Shown: one piece after another, positions 57,100 to 64,000 of the stretch
How positions within the stretch are numbered: position 1 is the first letter of the stretch
How the letters are laid out: every line of letters starts with the position of its first letter
Source: Desulfovibrio sp. Marseille-P6017
GTDB taxonomy: Bacteria > Bacillota_A > Clostridia > Peptostreptococcales > Peptostreptococcaceae
Assembly (NCBI GenBank): GCA_900604495.1
Contig: UWOR01000006.1
Location: forward strand, 62,001 to 126,000
DNA length: 64,000 bases
Direction: 5' to 3'
Notes under the pieces: generated by a model
Seen by the model: only the letters and a program-made list of their open reading frames with translations
What the model was told of the DNA's origin: nothing
Database searches by the model: none
Program-made: the position numbers and the translations under genes

Positions 57100-57777
57100 A
57101 TGATTAATATTTTATTAGTTGAAGATGATGAAAAATTAAATAAATTATTTTATACCATTCTTTCTAAGCAAGGATTTAATATGTATAGTGCTCATAATGG
57201 TATTGAAGCTTTTAATATCTTAGAAAATAACCATGTTGATTTAATTATTTCCGATATAATGATGCCTAAAATGGATGGATATCAATTCACAGATTCAGTT
57301 AGAAAAGTAAATTCTGAAATTCCGATTCTAATGATTACTGCAAAAGATGATTTTCATTCAAAACAAAAAAGCTTCTTAATTGGTATAGATGACTATATGG
57401 TAAAGCCTATTGATGTTAATGAAATGATACTTAGAGTTAATGCCCTTCTAAGAAGAAGTAAAATCGTCCAAGATAAAAAACAAGTTGCAGGAAAAACAGT
57501 TTTAGACTATGACTCTTTATCTGTAACTAGGGATGGCGAAACTATAGTTTTAACTCAAAAAGAGTTTTATCTATTATATAAACTTTTATCTTATCCTAAT
57601 AAGGTATTTACTAGAAATCAACTTATGGATGAAATTTGGGGATTAGATAGCCCTTCTGATGTACAAACTATAGATGTTCATATAAACAGACTTAGAAGAC
57701 GTTTTGAGAATAATCCTGACTTTAAAATTATTACAGTAAGAGGATTAGGGTATAAGGTGACAAAAAATGAGATTTAG
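57100..57777 (+). CDS. OmpR/PhoB-family response regulator
   Basis: 225 residues. Receiver domain with the acidic pocket LVEDDEKLN, phosphorylation site Asp52 (ISDIMMPKMDGYQF) and Lys near 102 (DYMVKPID). The C-terminal winged helix has TQKEFYLLYKLLSYPNKVFT, RNQLMDEIWG and IDVHINRLRRRF. GGAG precedes the ATG. It overlaps its kinase gene by 11 bases. Flanked by two ABC exporters, whose expression it may control. Confidence 0.94.
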   Translation: MINILLVEDDEKLNKLFYTILSKQGFNMYSAHNGIEAFNILENNHVDLIISDIMMPKMDGYQFTDSVRKVNSEIPILMITAKDDFHSKQKSFLIGIDDYMVKPIDVNEMILRVNALLRRSKIVQDKKQVAGKTVLDYDSLSVTRDGETIVLTQKEFYLLYKLLSYPNKVFTRNQLMDEIWGLDSPSDVQTIDVHINRLRRRFENNPDFKIITVRGLGYKVTKNEI

Positions 57778-58810
57778 AAAACCATCACATATATGGATTC
57801 CATTTTTAATGAATATATTTCTAACTTCGTCTATTATTTTACTTGTAGTTAGTTTAGGTTTTTCTATAGGAACAAAATTAGACGTGGCTAATAATGAAAA
57901 TTTAAGTACTTTTTGGGGTATAAGTCTATTTATATTAATAAACATAGCTCTAGCTTCTACATTTACATTAATTATAGGTGTATTAACTAATAATTTTATG
58001 AAGCCAGTAAATAAGTTGATTGAAGCTACAAATGAGGTTGCAAAAGGTGACTTTTCTATAAGACTCGATGAGAATACTCATCCACCTGACATTCATAATA
58101 TGAATGCATCTTTTAATAAAATGGTTAAGGAATTAAGTAGTATTGAAACATTAAGAAATGACTTTATCATAAATGTTTCTCATGAATTTAAAACACCTAT
58201 AGCAGCTATTGAAGGCTATGCAACATTATTACAAGATAATAGTTTAACAGAAGAGGAAAGAATGGAATACACTAAAATTATTTTAGATAGTTCTAGACAG
58301 ATATCATCTCTTTCTGGAAATATTCTTAAACTATCTAAACTAGAAACTCAAGAAATTATACCTGATAAAAAATATTTTTCTTTAGATGAACAGCTTAGAC
58401 AATCTCTATTATTACTTGAAACTCAATGGTCTAAAAAAAATATAGACATTGATATGGATCTAAAAAGTATCAATTACTATGGAAGTGAAGATTTACTAAT
58501 GCAAGTCTGGTTAAATATATTTAGCAATGCTATTAAATTTACTCCAAATGATGGACTGATTGTAACTAGATTAAAAACTACATCTAAAGGTATCTGTGTT
58601 ACTATAAGTGACAACGGTATTGGAATGAGTAAGGAAGTTCAAGATAGAATTTTTGATAAGTTTTATCAAGGTGACAACTCTCGAAATTTACAAGGTAATG
58701 GCCTTGGAATGACTTTAGTAAAAAAAATTCTAGATTTATGTAAATGTGAAATTACTATTCAAAGTAATATAAATAAAGGAACAACATTCAATGTATATCT
58801 TCCAATTTAG
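57767..58810 (+). CDS. sensor histidine kinase
   Basis: 347 residues: two membrane helices (about residues 13-36 and 50-72) with a very short extracellular loop, HAMP (NNFMKPVNKLIEATNEVAKG), HisKA with NVSHEFKTPIAAIEGY (phosphorylated His near 140), and HATPase_c with NIFSNAIKF, DNGIGMS and GNGLGMTLV. The short external loop suggests intramembrane sensing, as in BceS-type antimicrobial-peptide kinases. Translationally coupled to the regulator gene and followed by a strong terminator. Confidence 0.93.
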   Translation: MRFRKPSHIWIPFLMNIFLTSSIILLVVSLGFSIGTKLDVANNENLSTFWGISLFILINIALASTFTLIIGVLTNNFMKPVNKLIEATNEVAKGDFSIRLDENTHPPDIHNMNASFNKMVKELSSIETLRNDFIINVSHEFKTPIAAIEGYATLLQDNSLTEEERMEYTKIILDSSRQISSLSGNILKLSKLETQEIIPDKKYFSLDEQLRQSLLLLETQWSKKNIDIDMDLKSINYYGSEDLLMQVWLNIFSNAIKFTPNDGLIVTRLKTTSKGICVTISDNGIGMSKEVQDRIFDKFYQGDNSRNLQGNGLGMTLVKKILDLCKCEITIQSNINKGTTFNVYLPI

Positions 58811-58811
58811 G

Positions 58812-58865
58812 AAAATTAAAAATAGAGGTACTATCTTTATCGATAGTACCTCTATTTTTAATTTT
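58812..58865. terminator. bidirectional terminator with 24-bp perfect arms
   Basis: AAAATTAAAAATAGAGGTAC and the rest of the 24-bp arm are perfectly complementary around a six-base loop. It lies two bases after the kinase stop and overlaps the stop of the convergent ABC gene. Confidence 0.9.
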
Positions 58866-61188
58866 AGCTCCTTAAAGATTCCACTGGATCTTTTTTAGCT
58901 GCAAATTTTGCTGGTATCCATCCACCAATCATAGTAAGTACTACACTTATTACTAGTAATGAAACAGCATGTACTGGATTTAAATTAGCAACATTTTCTA
59001 AATCAGTCATTTGGTAAAGAATATTGTTTATTGGGAATGTTAATGCCCATGCTAAGAATATTCCTAATAATCCCGAACAAGAACCTATTATAAATGTTTC
59101 TGCATTAAATACTCTTGTTATATCTTTCTTTCTTGCACCTAAAGCTCTAAGTATACCTATTTCTTTTGTTCTTTCTAATACTGATATATATGTGATTATA
59201 CCAACCATTATTAATGAAACAACTAATGATATAGATGCAAAAGCTACTAATACAATTGTTATTCCATCCATTATACCACCCGTCATATCAGACATAGCTT
59301 GAGCTAGGTCAGTATATACAATCTCATCATCTGCTGATTTTACTTTATCATTGTAAGCATCTAAATAATCTACAACTTGATCTTTTGCATCAAAGTTCTT
59401 TGGATAAATCATAATAGCATAAGGAGTAGAATCCCCACCTAAGTAAGATATTAGAGACGATTTATTTTCTTCATCTACTGCCTCTCTAGTAAGAACATTG
59501 AAGTCAGCATCTTTTTGTGCTTTTACTATCTCTGAATCTAGTGCATTATCTACTACTAATTCTGTAAGCTTATCACTATATGCTATTCCATTAGCTAACA
59601 TACCAACTCCACTATTAGCATTTTCACGAACTATAGCTTTTATTGTTAAAGTTATACTATTATCACTATTATAAGCTTTTTCTAAATCAGTTGTAGGCAT
59701 AAATGTTCCAAAAGAAGTTTCTTCATAGTAGTCATTATTATCTATAAGCTTAAATTCCATTCCAACTAAATCATCAAAATCTATACTATCTAAGTCTTCT
59801 ATATCTAACCCAATAGATTTTATAGTATTTTTATCTATTCTATTTTTAAAATCTACTACAAGAACTAAGTCAGTATCCTTAGTTGGGTATTCTCCAGCTA
59901 ATACATCATAATTCTTTTCTATGTAAGAACCTTCATTATCATTTATCATTTCTGGATAAGATGATATATAAGTTGATGGCATAGGTGAATTATTACTTTG
60001 ATTTGTAAATGATGATACTTTATAATTATCATCTATTTTACTTATAAGATTCATATTTGCTATTCTTGTATAACCAATACTAGAACAAATATCTTTATTT
60101 ATATTATTTAAATAGTTTAAAAAGTCATCACTAAAATTATTTTTATGAGTTTTTATAGTATCACTTTGGTCATATAAAAATACCTCATTACTATCAACAT
60201 ATTCTTTTTTACCTGCAGCATTACTTGCCATTTCATTATGCATAGCTTCCATATCTACTTCTTGAGAAGTTTGAGATATTGTTATAGGATATTCTGCTAA
60301 AGTATCAGATTGAACTTCTTCTATTTTTGTGTTAAAACCTGAAGATAAACTAAGTATTACCGCTATTCCTATTATACCTATACTCGATGCAAAAGCTGTT
60401 AAAAATGTTCTTCCTTTTTTAGTTTTAATATTAGTAAAAGATAACTTTAAGGCTGTTAAAAAACTCATACTTGTTTTCTTTAATGAATAAGCTCCATCAC
60501 GTATTCCTTCATTTAACTTATTTGAGTCTGATACTATATTTCCATCTTTAAACTCTATAATTCTATCTGCATAATTATGAGCTAACTCTGGATTGTGAGT
60601 AACCATTATTACTAACTTATCTTTTGCTATATCTTTTATTAATTCCATAATTTGTACACTAGTTTTAGTATCAAGTGCACCTGTAGGTTCATCCGCTAAA
60701 ATTATATCTGGGTCATTTGCTAATGCTCTAGCTATAGCAACTCTTTGCATCTGCCCACCAGATAGTTGATTTGGTCTTTTATGAACATGATCTTTTAATC
60801 CAACTCGTTCAAGAGCCTCTAGTGCCTTTTCTCTTTTTACTTTCTGAGATACACCACTTAGAGTCATCCCCATCTCTACGTTTGAAATTATGTCTAAGTG
60901 GTTTATTAAATTGTAGCTTTGAAAAATGAATCCTATAGAGTTATTTCTATAAGCATCCCAATCTGTATCTTTGAATTCCTTTGTGGATTTTCCATTTATA
61001 ATAAGATCTCCACTATCGTATTTGTCAAGTCCACCTATAACGTTTAAACATGTTGTTTTTCCAGAACCACTTGGACCTAATATGGCAACAAATTCATTTT
61101 TTCTAAAATTTACTGACACACTATCTAGTGCTATTTGTGTAAAGTCCCCAGTGGTATAGCTTTTTCTTATGTTTTTTAATGTAAGCAT
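58864..61188 (-). CDS. ABC transporter ATP-binding/permease fusion (MacB-like)
   Basis: 774 residues: N-terminal ATPase (Walker A GPSGSGKTT, signature LSGGQMQRVAIARAL, Walker B IILADEPTGALD, H-loop VTHNPELA) fused to a permease. A membrane helix (TFLTAFASSIGIIGIAVILSL, shortened here to its core) precedes an extracellular domain of about 280 residues; three C-terminal helices follow with the ERTKEIGILRALGARKKDI FtsX loop. Gram-positive fusions of this kind export peptides or confer antimicrobial-peptide resistance. Convergent with the two-component genes. GGAGGAG precedes the ATG. Confidence 0.92.
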   Translation of the reverse strand: MLTLKNIRKSYTTGDFTQIALDSVSVNFRKNEFVAILGPSGSGKTTCLNVIGGLDKYDSGDLIINGKSTKEFKDTDWDAYRNNSIGFIFQSYNLINHLDIISNVEMGMTLSGVSQKVKREKALEALERVGLKDHVHKRPNQLSGGQMQRVAIARALANDPDIILADEPTGALDTKTSVQIMELIKDIAKDKLVIMVTHNPELAHNYADRIIEFKDGNIVSDSNKLNEGIRDGAYSLKKTSMSFLTALKLSFTNIKTKKGRTFLTAFASSIGIIGIAVILSLSSGFNTKIEEVQSDTLAEYPITISQTSQEVDMEAMHNEMASNAAGKKEYVDSNEVFLYDQSDTIKTHKNNFSDDFLNYLNNINKDICSSIGYTRIANMNLISKIDDNYKVSSFTNQSNNSPMPSTYISSYPEMINDNEGSYIEKNYDVLAGEYPTKDTDLVLVVDFKNRIDKNTIKSIGLDIEDLDSIDFDDLVGMEFKLIDNNDYYEETSFGTFMPTTDLEKAYNSDNSITLTIKAIVRENANSGVGMLANGIAYSDKLTELVVDNALDSEIVKAQKDADFNVLTREAVDEENKSSLISYLGGDSTPYAIMIYPKNFDAKDQVVDYLDAYNDKVKSADDEIVYTDLAQAMSDMTGGIMDGITIVLVAFASISLVVSLIMVGIITYISVLERTKEIGILRALGARKKDITRVFNAETFIIGSCSGLLGIFLAWALTFPINNILYQMTDLENVANLNPVHAVSLLVISVVLTMIGGWIPAKFAAKKDPVESLRS

Positions 61189-61271
61189 ATTTTCTCCTCC
61201 TGTAAATTATGATATAATACTACATCTTAAACATGAACTTAACATTAACTTTAAAAAAATAATTTAAAATA

Positions 61272-62255
61272 TTACTTTTGAGCCATAATTCCAACTAATT
61301 TATGAGGTATATATGGTTCTTCTAAATATTCTATTTCCTCATCTGTTAGTTTTACATCAATAGCCTTAATTGCTTCTTCAATATGAGAAAGTTTGGTTGC
61401 TCCAACTACTGGCGATGTTGTCTTTGATAATAACCAACCTAGAGCTACTTGTATTCTTGTCATATTTCTTTTCTGTGCTATTTCTGCAACACGGTCTATT
61501 ATTATTCTATCTTGATTTACAGTTAAGTCATATTTACTCTTAGCAAATGAATCTTCTTCTAATCTTTTAGTTATTTGTGATATATCTCTAACTAATCTAC
61601 CTGATGCAAGTGAGCTATAAGGTGTCATAGCAATATTACTTTCCTTGCAACAAGTTACCATTTCTCTTTCTTCTTCTCTAAATAATAAATTATAATGATT
61701 TTGAACTGATATAAACTTACTCCATCCATTTTTATCCGCTATGCTATTTGCCTTTTCTAATTGCCATGCAAAGCAATTTGAAATACCAATATAACGTATT
61801 TTCCCTGCTAGGACTTGTTCATTTAAAGCTTTCATTATTTCTTCAATTTGTGTGTTATAATCCCACATATGATATATATATAAGTCTATGTAATCAGTTT
61901 CAAGGTTAGATAAGCTTTGATTAAGCATATTATTAATATGTTCTTTTGCACTAACATTAGAGTCTATTTCTGTTTGACTTCTTATTGGAAATTTTGTAGC
62001 TATAATAACATCTTCACGATTAGCTAAATCCTTTAATGCACGACCAAGATATATCTCACTCGTACCATTTTGATATCCTATTGCTGTATCAAAAAAATTA
62101 ATACCTACATCAAGAGCTTTCTTTATAATCTCTTTAGATTTTTCTTCACTAAGTGTCCATGAGTGCATACCTTGACTTGCATCCCCAAATCCCATGCAAC
62201 CTAAACATATTCTTGAAACCTCTAAGTCTGAATTTCCTAATTTTGTATATTTCAT
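61272..62255 (-). CDS. aldo/keto reductase
   Basis: 327 residues, a plain aldo/keto reductase without Fe-S extension. NFFDTAIGYQNGTSEIYLG holds the catalytic Asp and Tyr, DVIIATKFP the Lys, and YIDLYIYHMWD the His. SVQNHYNLLFREEEREM and PVVGATKLSHIEEA form the NADPH-binding part. It resembles YajO/GSP69-type enzymes that reduce aldehydes. Its MerR-type promoter (62289-62319) is the same as that of the Fe-S-containing reductase at 12796-13920. A GGGGG site precedes the ATG. Confidence 0.93.
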   Translation of the reverse strand: MKYTKLGNSDLEVSRICLGCMGFGDASQGMHSWTLSEEKSKEIIKKALDVGINFFDTAIGYQNGTSEIYLGRALKDLANREDVIIATKFPIRSQTEIDSNVSAKEHINNMLNQSLSNLETDYIDLYIYHMWDYNTQIEEIMKALNEQVLAGKIRYIGISNCFAWQLEKANSIADKNGWSKFISVQNHYNLLFREEEREMVTCCKESNIAMTPYSSLASGRLVRDISQITKRLEEDSFAKSKYDLTVNQDRIIIDRVAEIAQKRNMTRIQVALGWLLSKTTSPVVGATKLSHIEEAIKAIDVKLTDEEIEYLEEPYIPHKLVGIMAQK

Positions 62256-62288
62256 AAATACCCCCTATAATTTGCTTCCTTTCTTAAT

Positions 62289-62319
62289 ATACTAATACTT
62301 AGAGTTAACTCTAAGTCAA
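62289..62319 (-). promoter_or_regulatory. MerR-type promoter and operator of the second aldo/keto reductase
   Basis: On the minus strand TTGACT (62314-62319) and TAGTAT (62289-62294) are 19 bp apart, and the perfect palindrome CTTAGAGTTAACTCTAAG (62298-62315) lies in the spacer. It differs from the 13967-13997 site at one central base. Confidence 0.82.
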
Positions 62320-62392
62320 TACAAAATTAAATTTTTAACCTTCTATTCCTATTAATTACTTACATACAATTAAAAATTTTTTCATTAATAAA

Positions 62393-62435
62393 AAATAACC
62401 TAAAATTATGTTAAGTACATAACTTTAGGTTATTT
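62393..62435 (-). terminator. terminator of the YfcC gene
   Basis: AAATAACCTAAA and TTTAGGTTATTT arms with an ATTATG/CATAA inner extension, eight bases after the transporter stop. Confidence 0.75.
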
Positions 62436-62442
62436 AAAGTTA

Positions 62443-63849
62443 TTATAAAAGCATCATTGCTATTGATAATATAATTGCTGATGCTATAAATATTGTTATT
62501 ATAACTTTAGTAACAAATTTTACCCAAGTTGCATAATCTACTTTTGCAATTGCAAGTGTTCCCATTATAACCCCACTCGTTGGTGTTACAAGGTTTACTA
62601 TACCACTACCTGCACTGAATATTGATATAACTACTTCTGCTGGAAACCCTAAGCTAACTGCTAATGGTCCAAATATTGGCATTGATAATCCTGCTAAACC
62701 AGAAGTAGATGGTATAAAGAACGATAAAACTATATAAATTAATAAAGCAACTATTGTAAATATTATAGGTGACATTCCTCTTAGTACTGAAGATGCAGAG
62801 TTTAAAACATAGTTATCTAATCCTGTTGAACTCATTATTACAGATATTCCTTTTGATACACCTATAACTAATGATACACCTACCATATCTGCTGCACCAT
62901 CTATAAAAGCCACAACTATTTCTGTTTCTTTCATTCTATAAACTAATCCTATGATAACTGACATAATTACAAACCACATACCTAAATCAGAAAACCACCA
63001 ATTACCAAGTGAAGAACCTGTCAAAAATGAAGTATTATTAAAAATTGTTATACCAAATTTCTCCCAAGGTATTATCCCTGCTACCATTATTAAGAATGTA
63101 AATCCAAATAATGCAAGAACTACTTTTCTTTTAGAAGTAAATTCTATTACATCATCACTTGATTTATCTCCTATAAATGCTTCTTTTGCACGATGGAATT
63201 CATCATCTGTTAATAATGTAGCACTTTTATCTTTTTGAACTTTTTTAGCATAGCTCATGACAAAGTATATTGAGATAAGTAGTGATACTAACCATAATGC
63301 TATTGCTGTACCTATTACTATCACTTGGTTAGCATCTATTCCTACACCATTTAGAGCTCCTATTGCTGTCGAAACTAAAAATGGATTAACAGTTGAACCT
63401 AAAACACCACAACCTGCGCCTAAAATTAATGTCGCCACTGATACTAAAGGGTCAAATCCTGCAACTATCATTGTAGTTGTAACAAGAGCTGTAAATGCTA
63501 TTGTTTCTTCTGCCATACCAAAACTAGTTCCACCTAAAGAGAATAGGAACATTAGTACCGGTATTAGTATTAATTCTTTTCCTTTTAACTTGCTAACAAC
63601 TGAACCTATTCCCGCATCTAAAGCACCAGTTTTTGTTGTTACACCTAAGAATCCGCCAATTAATAAAACAAATATAGCTATATCAATTGCTTCTAATAGA
63701 CCATTTATAGGAGCCATAACAAAATCAGATAATTTTGCACCTCTAACTCCTGGTATAAAGTTAGTTACTATAGCTATAATAGTGGTTATAGCTAATAAAA
63801 CAGTATACGCACTTGGTAGTTTAAATACCTTTTTGTCATTTGTAGTCAT
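62443..63849 (-). CDS. YfcC family (ion-transporter superfamily) membrane transporter
   Basis: 468 residues from MTTNDKKVFKLPSAYTVL. The frame opens at 63894, but AAAGGAG seven bases before the ATG at 63849 sets the start. About 12 membrane helices. Conserved blocks are GGFLGVTTKTGALDAGI, GGTSFGMAEETIAF, TVNPFLVSTAIG and SFFIPSTSGLAGLSMPIFGP with LVTPTSGVIMG, characteristic of YfcC proteins. These are predicted amino-acid, peptide or C4-dicarboxylate carriers (arginine/ornithine antiporter-like). The substrate is not certain. Monocistronic. Confidence 0.88.
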   Translation of the reverse strand: MTTNDKKVFKLPSAYTVLLAITTIIAIVTNFIPGVRGAKLSDFVMAPINGLLEAIDIAIFVLLIGGFLGVTTKTGALDAGIGSVVSKLKGKELILIPVLMFLFSLGGTSFGMAEETIAFTALVTTTMIVAGFDPLVSVATLILGAGCGVLGSTVNPFLVSTAIGALNGVGIDANQVIVIGTAIALWLVSLLISIYFVMSYAKKVQKDKSATLLTDDEFHRAKEAFIGDKSSDDVIEFTSKRKVVLALFGFTFLIMVAGIIPWEKFGITIFNNTSFLTGSSLGNWWFSDLGMWFVIMSVIIGLVYRMKETEIVVAFIDGAADMVGVSLVIGVSKGISVIMSSTGLDNYVLNSASSVLRGMSPIIFTIVALLIYIVLSFFIPSTSGLAGLSMPIFGPLAVSLGFPAEVVISIFSAGSGIVNLVTPTSGVIMGTLAIAKVDYATWVKFVTKVIITIFIASAIILSIAMMLL

Positions 63850-64000
63850 TTTTATTTCTCCTTTAATTCCTATTACTTTTATTAATTTCCCCATAAATTA
63901 ATTTTTTATATATTAATATTTTCAATTTATAATCATGTTATTTATGTATACTTTATTTAAAAATCTTTAGCGTTAATTATAAGGATAACTTAGATAAAAA

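Noticed and set aside
63257..63901. Plus-strand frame of 214 codons opposite the YfcC transporter
   Set aside because: Antisense to a clear 12-helix transporter; no ribosome site and no recognisable protein pattern.
1..64000. CRISPR arrays, insertion sequences, rRNA genes, known riboswitches
   Set aside because: No regularly spaced repeats, transposase motifs, rRNA sequence or riboswitch core was recognised by eye; a Rfam scan would be decisive for structured RNAs.

Overview
The window is about 64 kb of very AT-rich DNA with strong AGGAGG-type ribosome binding sites, short intergenic gaps and many U-tailed hairpins. The gene content (hybrid-cluster protein, ferredoxin-type aldo/keto reductase, a fused 2-hydroxyacyl-CoA dehydratase activator, DUF1540 and DUF3786 proteins, a citrate lyase core, spore-coat-like proteins) points to an anaerobic, probably spore-forming Clostridia chromosome. 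It looks like Peptostreptococcaceae, but the species cannot be fixed from this alone. I see no transposase, prophage block, CRISPR array or rRNA. There is one tRNA, Asn-GUU.

Layout. 0-0.5 kb: 5' part of a Tyr/Lys/Asp-rich repeat protein on the minus strand. 0.8-2.6 kb: Cof phosphatase and RpiR regulator. 2.6-4.3 kb: a deaminase-fold protein and a frameshifted GNAT. 4.4-11.3 kb: a sugar/glycerophosphoryl-type ABC importer with an MBL hydrolase and a (frameshifted) 5'-nucleotidase. 11.4-14 kb: a LysR remnant, then an NmlR/AdhR-like MerR regulator with its aldo/keto reductase. 14-18 kb: spore-type cupin, MATE pump, Cof phosphatase, a broken small membrane protein and tRNA-Asn. 18-23.7 kb: oppABCDF. 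23.9-32.9 kb: DUF3786 protein, a large two-component-propeller histidine kinase and a TetR-linked ABC exporter. 33-38.4 kb: DHFR-like protein with a WYL regulator, then a decayed trxB and a decayed BceAB-type transporter. 38.5-42 kb: cupin, hemerythrin and an unknown gene with two promoter palindromes, next to an hcp broken by two stop codons. 42-46 kb: citDEF with a divergent LysR regulator. 46-48.3 kb: Crp-family regulator, cytidine deaminase, HD phosphohydrolase, DUF1540 protein. 48.3-53 kb: a 1404-residue dehydratase activator and a small membrane protein. 53.4-61.2 kb: a heterodimeric ABC exporter, an OmpR/histidine kinase pair and an ABC ATPase-permease fusion. 61.3-63.9 kb: a second aldo/keto reductase and a YfcC-family transporter.

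How the genes fit together. Two aldo/keto reductases 48 kb apart carry the same MerR-type promoter: an 18-bp palindrome CTTAGAGTTARCTCTAAG inside a 19-bp -35/-10 spacer. This defines a small electrophile/aldehyde-type regulon controlled in all likelihood by the MerR protein encoded beside the first. The 212-aa/hemerythrin/cupin operon beside hcp has an HcpR-like TGTAAC-N4-GTTACA site near -40 and a second 22-bp palindrome near the start of transcription, suggesting control by nitrosative or redox stress.

The most unusual general property is the number of disrupted genes: about ten in 64 kb, by homopolymer-type indels and by in-frame stops. They include trxB, hcp and both genes of a BceAB-like transporter in one 7-kb stretch. 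Either the assembly carries residual errors or this strain is losing these functions. No clearly new multi-gene system is proven. The best candidates for follow-up are the standalone deaminase-fold protein, the hemerythrin operon with its unknown first gene, and the MerR regulon.
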